Assembly (NCBI RefSeq): GCF_000373565.1
Contig: NZ_KB891820.1
Coordinates: 124,001-188,000 of the forward strand
Direction: 5' to 3'
Length of the DNA stretch: 64,000 nucleotides
Source of the DNA: Streptomyces sp. HmicA12
GTDB lineage: Bacteria; Actinomycetota; Actinomycetes; Streptomycetales; Streptomycetaceae
Positions 44,927-52,650 of the stretch are shown one piece after another. Numbering within the stretch: the first letter of the stretch is position 1; each line of letters starts with the position of its first letter. The notes under the pieces are model-generated. The model made no database searches, was not told the DNA's origin, and worked only from the letters and a program-made list of their open reading frames with translations. Both the position numbers and the translations under genes were made by a program.

Positions 44927-46159
44927 GTGGACCGTTGCATCGTCCTGGTGGACGCCGGGTATCTGCTGGGTGCTGCCGCGAGTCTCCTCGCGGGCGAGCC
45001 GTCCCGGTCCCGGATCCATGTCGACCACGCCGCCCTCATCCAAGGGCTGCGCGAACGCGCCGAGACCGAGACCGGGCGCCAGCTCCTGCGCATCTACTGG
45101 TTCGACGGCGCCCCCGACCGCGTCCCGCAGCCCGAACACCGCAGGCTGCGCGTCATGCCGCGCGTCACCGTCCGGCTCGGCGCACTGACCCGCTCCGACG
45201 GGCGCTGGGCGCAGAAGGGCGTCGACGCGGCCATGCACGCCGAGCTGACCGAGCTGGCGCGCAACCGGGCCTGCTCGGACGTCGTGCTCGTCACGGGCGA
45301 CGGGGACCTGCTGCCCGGCATGATGGCCGCCAAGGAGCACGGCGTCGCCGTCCACCTGTGGGCCGTGCAGGCCGCCGACGGGGACTACAACCAGTCCGAG
45401 GACCTGGTCGCCGAGGCCGACGAGCGGCGTGTGCTCGACCGGACCTGGATCACCAAGGCCGTCCGCGCCAAGGAGTTCGGCGGCATCTGCGCCCCGCCGC
45501 CCGTACCGCGCCCCGAGATCGCCGCGATCCTCTCCGCGCCGCTGCCCGAGTCGGCGCTCGCCGCCGCGGGCCGCCCCGCCGACGAGGCCGCGGACGCGCC
45601 GCCGGTGCAGCACGCCCCCGCGGCGCGGTCCGAGAGCGACTCCGAGGACCGGTCGGGCGCGGGCAGGGGCGTGCCCACGCCGAAGGACCTGGCCGCGCTG
45701 CGCGGGCCCGGCGCGCAGGCAACCCAGCATCCGGCCAACGCGACGCTGCGGTGGTCCTCCGACAAGGGGTGGGTCGAGCGCCCCGGTGGCGGCGGGGAGA
45801 CCGCGGAGTCGGCCTCGCTGCCGACGCTGGCGCAGCTCACCACCGCCGAGCAGCGGTGGGCCGACCGGGAGGAGGACATCACCACGGTCGGCGGTGACCC
45901 CTACGAGGTGGGTCAGGTGTTCGCGCGGAGGTGGATGGAGCGGCTCGCCGACCAGGCGGAGCTGCAGAAACTGTCGACCATGTACCCGCGGGTCCCGCAC
46001 CGGATCGACGGTGAGCTGCTCCGGTACGCGGCACGGTTCGGGCTGCTCGCCCATAAGGACGATCAGATCGACGAGCACGACCGGTATGCGATCCGGGCCG
46101 GGTTCTGGCGCGAGGTCGGTGTGCGGACCGGCGTCGAGCACGCTGCCGCGGGGGACTGA
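44927..46159 (+). CDS. NYN-domain (PIN-like) protein
   Basis: A protein of about 410 residues. The N-terminal ~170 residues form a NYN/PIN-like nuclease fold, with aspartates in CIVLVDAGYLLG, GVDAAMHAEL and VVLVTGDGDLLPGM. A Pro/Ala-rich linker and a C-terminal helical region (from about residue 290) follow. NYN proteins are metal-dependent RNases in many cases; the target is unknown. The GTG at 44927 has AGAGGG eight bases upstream; a GTG at 44918 is also in frame. It is the last host gene before the integrated element. Confidence 0.85.
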   Translation: MDRCIVLVDAGYLLGAAASLLAGEPSRSRIHVDHAALIQGLRERAETETGRQLLRIYWFDGAPDRVPQPEHRRLRVMPRVTVRLGALTRSDGRWAQKGVDAAMHAELTELARNRACSDVVLVTGDGDLLPGMMAAKEHGVAVHLWAVQAADGDYNQSEDLVAEADERRVLDRTWITKAVRAKEFGGICAPPPVPRPEIAAILSAPLPESALAAAGRPADEAADAPPVQHAPAARSESDSEDRSGAGRGVPTPKDLAALRGPGAQATQHPANATLRWSSDKGWVERPGGGGETAESASLPTLAQLTTAEQRWADREEDITTVGGDPYEVGQVFARRWMERLADQAELQKLSTMYPRVPHRIDGELLRYAARFGLLAHKDDQIDEHDRYAIRAGFWREVGVRTGVEHAAAGD

Positions 46160-46256
46160 AGGGCGCAGGTGGCCGGGCTGCGGAGGGCGCCCGAGACGGC
46201 GCGTCGCCTCATTTGTCCGGCCCCGGGCGCAAAGCTGGGGCCTTGACCCCGTACTC

Positions 46257-46265
46257 TCGTTCCTC
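46257..46265. repeat. Proposed left attachment core (attL), TCGTTCCTC
   Basis: The 9-mer TCGTTCCTC recurs at 61991-61999, exactly before the start of the ABC ATPase gene. Sequence to its right becomes noticeably AT-richer, and the integrase gene lies 78 bases inside. No tRNA gene is visible at either end. The repeat is short, so the boundary is a proposal. Confidence 0.45.
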
Positions 46266-46330
46266 TGTTATACCAGCGACAGTATTTGTGCAGGTCAACC
46301 GCTATTTAGGAACGCTTGCGGGAGATCAAA

Positions 46331-46346
46331 TCTCACAATTTCTCAC
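46331..46346. repeat. Paired TCTCAC direct repeats near the left end
   Basis: TCTCAC occurs at 46331-46336 and 46341-46346 (10-base period), about 66 bases inside attL and overlapping the integrase stop. An equivalent pair lies inside the right end, so these may be integrase arm-type sites. Confidence 0.4.
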
Positions 46347-47530
46347 TGGACGGCTTTTTGATCTACGCCGTGGAAGACATCGAGAGCGTCTGCGGCGCCC
46401 CGCATGTCCTCCGGCTCGATGGACACGTACTTACGTTTCGTGAAGGCCGCGTTCGTGTGGCCCGCCCAAGCCGCCAGGATGACGTCAGGCACCCCGGAGA
46501 GGGCGAGCGCCTTCAGCACGGCGTGACGGGCGTCGTACAGGCGCACCTTCCGCAGCCCGAGATCCGCCATGAGGCGGTAGGCGTACTCCCGCAGCTGCCG
46601 CGTGTTCATCGGTCGGCCTAGCTCGTCGACGACGACGTACCCGCTGAGCGTGTAGCCCTCTCCCGCCCGTTCGCTCTCCGCCCGCTGCAGCTCCCGGAAC
46701 GCCACGAGCGCCTCCCACGGGCCGCGCGGCAGCGGCAGGCCCCGTTCCCCGGCCGCGGTCTTCGTGTCCTTCTCCAGCACCCGGCGATTGCCGACCATGG
46801 TCCGCGTCACCGCGATCAGCAGCAGACGCTTCTCGAGGTCGATGTCGATCCAGCGCTGACCGCAGACCTCCGCGGGGCGTAGCCCCATCAAGCTCAGCAG
46901 AAGTGGCGCGTACAGACGGTCATCGGCGATGCCGCGGATGAACGTCTGCACCTCGGCTACAGTCCACGGCTTCGCCCGCTGCCGCTCCCGCTTGTCGGTC
47001 TTCTTGTCGGCGAGTGACGGCCGCACCTCGGCGGCCACGTTCACGGGGATCAGCCTGCGGATGACTGCGCGACGGAGGGCGCTGCGCAGGCGAAGGAGGA
47101 TGCCGTCGACCGTGGAGACCGCGAGGCGCGTGCCTGGCACGCCGCCTCTGCGCCGGCCCTCCGCGACCAGGGAGTCGACGAAGTCCTGCACCATCTCCTC
47201 TGTGAGCTCCTGAAGGCGCACGTGCCCCAGGCGCTCGTAGACCTGAACCAGGCTCATGCGGTAGTTGGCGATCGTCGTCTCCTCGACGTCCCGCCCCTTG
47301 TGCTTCAGCCACTGATCCAGCCACTCGGCAAGCGTGATCTTGTTTGGGGCGATGTACGTCCCGGCCGACCGCTGGTGCATGATCCGGTCTCGTTCGGCCC
47401 GGCACTCCTTCGCCGTGTCCTTCGTGATCGTCAGTTGTTTGCGCTTGCCCATCTCGTCGCGGCCGGCGTCCACCATGAGGCGGTAGCGCACCTTCCCGCT
47501 CCGGAGGACGATGCGCTTCGGCTCAGCCAT
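46343..47530 (-). CDS. int: Tyrosine recombinase / site-specific integrase
   Basis: A 395-residue phage-type integrase: an N-terminal arm-binding region (about 1-55), a core-binding SAM-like domain (about 60-150) and a C-terminal catalytic domain. Catalytic residues are Arg218 (GLRPAEV), Arg335 in YDARH, His358 in AGHT, and nucleophile Tyr368 in KRKYVSIE. Tyr replaces the first His of the HxxR motif, a common variant in actinobacterial integrases. The ATG at 47530 has AGGTGG five bases upstream; GTGs at 47533 and 47539 are alternatives. It overlaps the end of the XRE gene by eight bases, so both are probably co-transcribed. Confidence 0.93.
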   Translation of the reverse strand: MAEPKRIVLRSGKVRYRLMVDAGRDEMGKRKQLTITKDTAKECRAERDRIMHQRSAGTYIAPNKITLAEWLDQWLKHKGRDVEETTIANYRMSLVQVYERLGHVRLQELTEEMVQDFVDSLVAEGRRRGGVPGTRLAVSTVDGILLRLRSALRRAVIRRLIPVNVAAEVRPSLADKKTDKRERQRAKPWTVAEVQTFIRGIADDRLYAPLLLSLMGLRPAEVCGQRWIDIDLEKRLLLIAVTRTMVGNRRVLEKDTKTAAGERGLPLPRGPWEALVAFRELQRAESERAGEGYTLSGYVVVDELGRPMNTRQLREYAYRLMADLGLRKVRLYDARHAVLKALALSGVPDVILAAWAGHTNAAFTKRKYVSIEPEDMRGAADALDVFHGVDQKAVQ

Positions 47531-48176
47531 CACCGCCACCTGCCCGCGGCGCCAGCCGCGCCTTGGCGTTCGCCGCGTTCAGGTAATCCACCTCGGCTAC
47601 GACGCGTTCGGTAGCGCGGCGGGCCTCTTCCGCGACTTCCTGTACTTCTTCGGCGTCACCGTCGTCGATGTACGCGGAGCGCGCGATGAGCGCATCAATG
47701 CGCTGCTGCAGAGCAGCGAGCGCGCGGCCGGCGGGATGCTGCCGCAAGATCCTGCGAAGGCGCGGCACTCCGTTCACCAGGAATTCCAGCTCGGCAGCAT
47801 GCGGATCGCGACCCGTGCTCTTGAGCGGCTGGCGCCCTTCTGCCCAATCCCACGCCTCGGCGGCATCGACTTCACCGGCCCCGGTCACCTCAACCATCGT
47901 TCCCGGACGATCCGTGAGCGGCAGGAGGAGGGCCGTCGGGCTCACGCCGAACACGACTGCAAGCGCGACCAGTTCGTCAGCGGTGACGACGCGCTCGGCC
48001 TTCTCCATGCGCGTGATGCCCGACGCGGGAACGGCTCGCCCTGCGCGCTCCAGGGCCCCCGACAGCTGGCGCGTCGTCATGCTGCAGCGCTCGCGCAGGC
48101 GGGCGATGTTTTCCGCGACAGTGCGCCCGGTCGGTCCTACCTCGATGGCGCGACGTCCGCGCTGGTGCTCGGTCAT
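47523..48176 (-). CDS. XRE-family HTH transcriptional regulator
   Basis: A 217-residue protein. Residues about 18-78 form a Cro/CI-type HTH (VAENIARLRERCSMTTRQLSG...GITRMEKAERVVTADEL). The rest is a charged helical region that ends in a probable coiled coil (EEVQEVAEEARRATERVVAEV, in part). It is directly upstream of the integrase and divergent from the replication operon, the position of a lysis/lysogeny-type or excision regulator in such elements. The start is at 48176 (MTEHQRGRRA). Confidence 0.85.
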   Translation of the reverse strand: MTEHQRGRRAIEVGPTGRTVAENIARLRERCSMTTRQLSGALERAGRAVPASGITRMEKAERVVTADELVALAVVFGVSPTALLLPLTDRPGTMVEVTGAGEVDAAEAWDWAEGRQPLKSTGRDPHAAELEFLVNGVPRLRRILRQHPAGRALAALQQRIDALIARSAYIDDGDAEEVQEVAEEARRATERVVAEVDYLNAANAKARLAPRAGGGDG

Positions 48177-48208
48177 AGGCAACAGCGTAAGCAACGGCGA
48201 TCTCCTTG

Positions 48209-48236
48209 TTGTGGGGCCGGTGTTGAGTGCTATGGT
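48209..48236 (+). promoter_or_regulatory. Candidate promoter of the replication/capsid operon
   Basis: TTGTGG (48209-48214) and TATGGT (48231-48236) with a 16-base spacer lie in the divergent gap between the XRE gene and the first rightward HTH gene. GCAACG-containing sequences flank it (48191 and 48273 areas) and could be operator half-sites. Confidence 0.4.
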
Positions 48237-48304
48237 CTTCACGGGTGCAGCATAGAACCGTTTGGTCCTTATTAGCAACGCATGGTTCGCATAAGGAGGT
48301 TGGG

Positions 48305-48514
48305 ATGGGGGACGAGTTCCTTTCGCCCAAGCAAGTCGCCGATGAGTACCCGCTGCTGGGCACGGTCGCCGCACTGGCCGAGCGTCGGTGGCGTGGGGAT
48401 GGGCCGACGTACATCAAGACCGCTGAGGGGCGGTCCGGTCGCGTCTTCTACAGGCGCACCGAAATCGAGAAGTGGCTGGATAGTGCCACCGTCACACCGC
48501 GGAGCGCGGCATGA
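48305..48514 (+). CDS. Small HTH protein, excisionase/AlpA-like
   Basis: A 69-residue winged-helix/MerR-like protein: FLSPKQVADEYPLLGTVAAL, then RRWRGDGPTYIKTAEGRSGRVFYRRTEIEKWL (shown in part). This pattern is typical of excisionases and AlpA/HTH_17 proteins. It has an ideal ribosome-binding site (TAAGGAGG). It opens the rightward operon and overlaps the next gene by four bases. Roles as recombination directionality factor or as activator are both possible. Confidence 0.8.
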   Translation: MGDEFLSPKQVADEYPLLGTVAALAERRWRGDGPTYIKTAEGRSGRVFYRRTEIEKWLDSATVTPRSAA

Positions 48515-48756
48515 CCAAGCCCTCGCGCCCCACGCTCGCCGACATCCGCAAGGCATGGCCCGCCACGGTGCCCGTCACCCAGGCCGCTAACGCGCTCGGC
48601 TGCAGTCGGTCCCACCTGCACAACCTCATCAACCGGGGCGAAGCGCCCGTCAAGACCCTCCCGCTCGGTCGACGCCATGTCGTCGTCACTGCGGACCTGA
48701 TCCGGCTTCTCTCCGGAGAGCCCCCCGCGACCGCGCAGGAGCAAGGAGCGGCATGA
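48511..48756 (+). CDS. Small HTH DNA-binding protein
   Basis: An 81-residue protein with a helix-turn-helix of the excisionase type (VPVTQAANALGCSRSHLHNL...) followed by a wing-like KTLPLGRRHVVVTADLIRLL. It is the second HTH protein in tandem and overlaps both neighbours in ATGA junctions. Together with the preceding gene it may control replication or excision. The exact role is not known. Confidence 0.78.
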   Translation: MTKPSRPTLADIRKAWPATVPVTQAANALGCSRSHLHNLINRGEAPVKTLPLGRRHVVVTADLIRLLSGEPPATAQEQGAA

Positions 48757-49064
48757 CCATGAACGCAGAAACGCCCCGGGCCGAATCCGGGGCGTTTCAG
48801 AAAGTCTCCGCGGCGAGCGGGTCGACTACGGCCAGCTTGCCACACCACGCCGACGAGGCGCACCAGGGCGGACTGTTCCCGGCCGAGGAGCGCACTCCCG
48901 TCGCCCGACCGCTCGTGCTCATCACTCGCGGACGCGTCGAGTTCCTGGCGCACTGCCCCCGCTGCGCCGACTGGCACAGGCACGTACACCTCGGCCTGGT
49001 CACCGGCCCTTGCGGCACCGAGTACGACCTTCAGCCCCGACGCGCGAAGGGGGCCGCGGCATGA
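48753..49064 (+). CDS. Small Cys/His protein of unknown function
   Basis: A 103-residue protein whose C-terminal half has a possible zinc site (CPRCADWHRHVHLGLVTGPC). The first ~25 residues are low complexity and coincide with a strong hairpin in the DNA (48769-48797). A later start such as TTG 48838 is therefore possible. It lies between the HTH genes and the primase gene, overlapping both. No family is recognised. Confidence 0.6.
   Translation: MTMNAETPRAESGAFQKVSAASGSTTASLPHHADEAHQGGLFPAEERTPVARPLVLITRGRVEFLAHCPRCADWHRHVHLGLVTGPCGTEYDLQPRRAKGAAA
48769..48797 (+). terminator. Terminator-like hairpin inside the start of a gene
   Basis: AAACGCCCCGG (48769-48779) pairs perfectly with CCGGGGCGTTT (48787-48797) across a 7-base loop, 16 bases after the annotated start codon of the Cys/His protein. 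It could attenuate transcription between the HTH genes and the replication genes. Confidence 0.5.
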
Positions 49065-49960
49065 GTGACTGGCAGAACGCCCTCGACAACGCTCTACAGG
49101 CCGCGGCCACGCACGAGTTCGGCGTCATCCCCCTCTCTCTGCGCAAGCTGCCGGCGCTCGCGTCACCGCACAAGGTCGACCCTCCGGGTACGCCCAAGTG
49201 CCGTGGTGAGTGCGGGCGGTTCGGGCACGGCGTGCACGACGCGACCAGCGACCCCGACCGCATCCGCGCCATGTTCGAGGCGGCGCGGCACGCGACCGGC
49301 TACGGCATCGCCTGCGGCCGGCCGCCGCACTACCTGATTGGCCTCGACCTCGATCGCGACGCCGAAAAGCAGGTCGACGGCGTATGGGAGCTGCGGAAGC
49401 TGTGCGCCCGTAAGGGCATCGCCGTACCCCGAACCGTCATCATCCGAACCCCCCGCGGCGGCTATCACGCCTGGTGGACCGGCCCATCCGATGTGAAGGT
49501 GCCCAACCGGGCCGGACAGATCGCCCCCGGGGTCGACGTGCGGCACTCGGGCGGCTACCTCGTCGGCCCCGGGTCGCGCGGCGAGCGCGGCCTGTACACG
49601 CTCGCCTCCGATCCCGACGCCGTCACCGTCCACCCGATCCCCGAGCAGCTGCTCACGCTGATGACCGCAACCAAGGAGCAGCCGCGCCGGATCGTCGGCG
49701 CACGAGCGGCGGCCCCGGCGAGCGGCGGCCGCGCCCTCGTCGCGCTGGTCAAGTTCGTCCTCGATGCCGCAGAGGGGCAGCGCAACAACCGCCTGTACTG
49801 GGCGGCATGCAAAGCGTTCGAGCACGCCGCAGCCGGACGGCTCGACGCCAACCAGGCCGAGGACGCCCTCACCCGGGCCGCCTTCGACATCGGCCTGCCG
49901 GACAAGGAAGCCGAGGCGACGCTCCGGTCTGCCCGCGACGAGGTGCTGGGAGCCGCCTGA
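49061..49960 (+). CDS. Bifunctional DNA primase/polymerase (RepPP-type replication protein)
   Basis: A 299-residue protein with an archaeo-eukaryotic primase-like fold (Prim-Pol). Metal-binding acidic residues lie in GLDLDRD (residues 94-100). RTPRGGYHAWW (129-139) and GVDVRHSGGYLVGPGS (157-172) are further family motifs. An N-terminal CRGECGRFGH segment may bind zinc. This class initiates replication in one group of AICEs and in many phages and plasmids. It is followed by its probable helicase partner, with overlapping stop and start. Confidence 0.9.
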   Translation: MSDWQNALDNALQAAATHEFGVIPLSLRKLPALASPHKVDPPGTPKCRGECGRFGHGVHDATSDPDRIRAMFEAARHATGYGIACGRPPHYLIGLDLDRDAEKQVDGVWELRKLCARKGIAVPRTVIIRTPRGGYHAWWTGPSDVKVPNRAGQIAPGVDVRHSGGYLVGPGSRGERGLYTLASDPDAVTVHPIPEQLLTLMTATKEQPRRIVGARAAAPASGGRALVALVKFVLDAAEGQRNNRLYWAACKAFEHAAAGRLDANQAEDALTRAAFDIGLPDKEAEATLRSARDEVLGAA

Positions 49961-51792
49961 TGACCGACGACAGCAAGACCACTAAGGACCGCGCCGAGGA
50001 CATCGTGAAGGACGCGGGAGTCGACGTTGAGAAGGGCCGCGGGCCCTCTCAGGCGTCCCAACTCGCTGCCTTGGCGCGTGAACGGTACGAGCTGTTCATG
50101 TCCGAGGACGGTCGCCCCTACGGTGTGAGGAAGGACGGAGGGAACACCGTGTACGCCCTCCGCGGCCGGGCCGGACTTCGCTCTCACCTGGCCCGCATGT
50201 ACGCCGACGCGCACGGCGGGTCCGTCCCCTCCCAATCCGCGCTGACCGACGCTATGACCGTCCTGGAAGGCGTCGCTGCCGACGCCGAGCCGCAGCAGCT
50301 GCACATCCGGGTCGCCCGCCACAAGGAGCGCATCGTCGTCGACCTGGCGACGCCCGAAGGCCGCTGCGTCTCCATCGGTCCGGACGGCTGGCGTCGGGAG
50401 GCATCGTCACCGGTCCTGTTCCGACGCTCTGGAGCCATGAAGCCGCTGCCCGAACCGATCAGCGACGGCGACGGGCTGGCCAAGCTGAAAGACCTTCTCA
50501 ACACCGGGGAGGAAGGTTTTCAGCTCCTGGTCGCCTGGCTGGTCGCCTGCTTCATCCCTGATCTGCCCCACCCGATCCTGACGTTCCGTGGGGAGCAAGG
50601 CACGGGCAAGTCCTACGCCGCCAAGATGGTCATCGGCATCGTCGACCCGTCCGGAGCACCCAAGCGGACCGCGCCGCGCGACATCAAGGCGTGGGCCACG
50701 CAGGCGTTCAACTCCTGGGCCCTGTGCCTCGACAACGTCTCGATCATTCCAGATTGGCTTTCTGACGCACTGTGCCGCGCGGTGACTGGAGACGGCATCG
50801 TCGACCGCGCCCTGTACACCGACGACGATGTGGTGGTCCTGGAGTTCCGGCGTGTCCTCGCCATGACCACCATCGACGCCGGAGCGCTCGCGGGAGACCT
50901 GGCCGAGCGCCTCGTAACCATCGAGCTGCACACCATCCCCGACGCCAAGCGGCGCGAGGAGAACGAGATGGATGCGGCCTATGCCGAGGCGCATGCATCC
51001 ATCCTGGCCTCCCTGTTCGACCTGCTCGCCCGAGTGCTGAAGGTACTGCCCGACATCGTGCTGAGCGAGCGCCCGCGCATGGCGGACTTCGCGCGGGTCC
51101 TTGCCGCGGTCGACCAGGTGCAGGGCTGGAACACGATGGAGAGCTACCGGGCCAGCGCACGCGACGCCGTTGCAGACGTCCTCGACGGCGAGCCGTTCGC
51201 CCAGGCCGTCGTCGCGCTCGTCGACCGCGCTGGGCCGGAGGGGCTGACGCTCACAACGCAGCAGATCCTCGACACCGTCGACACCCCGGACAAGCTCCCG
51301 AAGAAGTGGCCGAAGGACTCCACGCGCGCCGGCGGTCAGTTGAAGCGGCTCGCCCCCGCGCTTCGGACCATCGGCATCGAAGTCGACGACTCCCAGCGCG
51401 GCCCCGCCCCGAAGCGGCAGCGCCTGTACAAGCTGACGGCAACAGCAGATAGAAGGTGCGCGACAGCGTCCACAGCGTCCACCCTGGACGAAAACGAGGG
51501 CCTGACCAGCGGAAACGGGGTGGACGCTGGGGTGGACGCTACAGCGTCCACCCCCACTCCGGACATGGACGCTGTGGACGCTGGCATGGACGCTGCCCTC
51601 TTCTCAGCGTCCACCCCGGACGCACCGTCTGAGCAGGGCTTTCCCGCGCTGATGGACGCTGGGGACGCTATGGACGCTGAAATGCGCCCACTCTCTGAAC
51701 TACGCCCCCAGACCCCCTGCGAGCGCTGCAGCCGAATGCAGTGGAACGCCCTCGGATCACCCCTTTGCGGCGCTTGCCGTGACGCTGCCTGA
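49960..51792 (+). CDS. Replication-associated ATPase/helicase-like protein
   Basis: A 610-residue P-loop ATPase with Walker A GEQGTGKS (211-218) and a Walker-B-like ALCLDNV (254-260), resembling the helicase/primase-associated ATPases next to Prim-Pol genes. An N-terminal region of unknown fold precedes it. Residues about 500-575 are low complexity (repeated MDA/VDA/AST) because the DNA there is packed with octamer repeats. The C-terminus is a small CERC...CGAC ribbon. It probably unwinds the element's origin, perhaps with specificity for those repeats. Confidence 0.82.
   Translation: MTDDSKTTKDRAEDIVKDAGVDVEKGRGPSQASQLAALARERYELFMSEDGRPYGVRKDGGNTVYALRGRAGLRSHLARMYADAHGGSVPSQSALTDAMTVLEGVAADAEPQQLHIRVARHKERIVVDLATPEGRCVSIGPDGWRREASSPVLFRRSGAMKPLPEPISDGDGLAKLKDLLNTGEEGFQLLVAWLVACFIPDLPHPILTFRGEQGTGKSYAAKMVIGIVDPSGAPKRTAPRDIKAWATQAFNSWALCLDNVSIIPDWLSDALCRAVTGDGIVDRALYTDDDVVVLEFRRVLAMTTIDAGALAGDLAERLVTIELHTIPDAKRREENEMDAAYAEAHASILASLFDLLARVLKVLPDIVLSERPRMADFARVLAAVDQVQGWNTMESYRASARDAVADVLDGEPFAQAVVALVDRAGPEGLTLTTQQILDTVDTPDKLPKKWPKDSTRAGGQLKRLAPALRTIGIEVDDSQRGPAPKRQRLYKLTATADRRCATASTASTLDENEGLTSGNGVDAGVDATASTPTPDMDAVDAGMDAALFSASTPDAPSEQGFPALMDAGDAMDAEMRPLSELRPQTPCERCSRMQWNALGSPLCGACRDAA
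51465..51678. repeat. Iteron-like cluster: 11 copies of TGGACGCT/AGCGTCCA, possible replication origin
   Basis: Exact TGGACGCT copies start at 51521, 51533, 51566, 51575, 51587, 51653 and 51671. Exact AGCGTCCA copies start at 51465, 51474, 51543 and 51606. Near-copies occur at 51485 and 51662. All lie inside the 3' end of the ATPase gene. Density, both orientations and preferred 9-12-base spacing suggest protein-binding iterons rather than coding constraint. Confidence 0.7.
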
Positions 51793-51802
51793 AGGAGGAC
51801 CA

Positions 51803-52195
51803 ATGCCTGACCGCACCCTCACCCCTGGCCCGCTCGCCGCACTCACCGACGACGTCCGCGACCACGGGTACGCCATCGTGCAGACCCGCATCGAGCGCGC
51901 CCCCGCCCGTCTCCGCAGCACCCGCTGTGGCGAACCCGACGGATGCACCCGATCAGCGACCCTCCTGACCGTGGCGCTCGCCGAAGTGACCGACGAGGGC
52001 GACGCCATCGGCTTCCGATTCGAGCGCGACGGCCGCGGGGAACTCGTCCGCCTCCCCGTCTGCGACGAGCACCGCGTCGAGGCCAGCCACGACCTCTACT
52101 ACGCGCTCACCGGACGCACACGGCCAGACGGCATCCGGGCGTTCGACCTGCCCGGCCATCACATGAGTTGGGCCGACGAGGACGGCCGGCCGTGA
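51803..52195 (+). CDS. Unknown protein with possible Cys/His metal site
   Basis: A 130-residue soluble protein. Cysteines in RCGEPDGCTRSA and a later LPVCDEHRVEASHDLYYAL could form a zinc site. AAGGAGG precedes the ATG at 51803. It lies in the replication operon between the ATPase and another Cys-rich gene and overlaps the latter in a GTGA junction. I recognise no family. It may be a replication accessory or capsid-module protein. Confidence 0.7.
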   Translation: MPDRTLTPGPLAALTDDVRDHGYAIVQTRIERAPARLRSTRCGEPDGCTRSATLLTVALAEVTDEGDAIGFRFERDGRGELVRLPVCDEHRVEASHDLYYALTGRTRPDGIRAFDLPGHHMSWADEDGRP

Positions 52196-52650
52196 CCGCC
52201 CGCCGCCGCTGCGCCACCTGCGACCGGCCCCTGCCCGGGAAGCGCGGCAGGCCGTGCGTGCGCGGCTGCGGCGCCCACCTCTGCCGAACACCCCACACCC
52301 CGCCCTGCAACGACGTACACGGCGGCCAGTGCCCCCACCTCACCCCACCCACCGAGGAGCCCCCAGTGACCCTGCGCGACATCGACGGCCCCGCAGAACT
52401 CCGCGCCGGCCTCGCCCTCCTGACCGCCACCCACCAGATGCTCGACGGCAGCCTCACCGGCCCGCAGTACGCGCGCCTCGTCGACGAGACCACCACAGAA
52501 CACTGGGCAGACACCCCGCAGGACGCCGTGCGCGCCGTCGCCTACCTCGGGGTGCGCATCGCGTCTCTGTTCGCCACGGCCACCGACACGGACATCGACG
52601 TCGTCCTCGGCTTCCTCGGCTGCGAACTCGCCAGCCTCCCCGACAGCTAG
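52192..52650 (+). CDS. Unknown protein with N-terminal Cys-rich ribbon
   Basis: A 152-residue protein with at least six cysteines and several histidines in its first 48 residues (CATCDRPLPGKRGRPC, CGAHLC, PCNDVHGGQC), suggesting two zinc-binding sites. A helical C-terminal domain follows (about 60-150). An internal GTG at 52365 with GAGGAG upstream could give a shorter product that is only the C-terminal domain. It is the last recognisable gene before the capsid leader. No family is recognised. Confidence 0.65.
   Translation: MTARRRCATCDRPLPGKRGRPCVRGCGAHLCRTPHTPPCNDVHGGQCPHLTPPTEEPPVTLRDIDGPAELRAGLALLTATHQMLDGSLTGPQYARLVDETTTEHWADTPQDAVRAVAYLGVRIASLFATATDTDIDVVLGFLGCELASLPDS

Noticed and set aside
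46160..46343. A tRNA gene as integration site of the element.
   Set aside because: No tRNA-like cloverleaf, TTCGA loop or CCA end is visible at either junction. The proposed site is at the ABC operon promoter instead.
46343..47530. Integrase inactive because Tyr replaces the first His of HxxR.
   Set aside because: YDARH is a common variant in actinobacterial integrases, and the two catalytic Arg, the later His and the Tyr nucleophile are all present.
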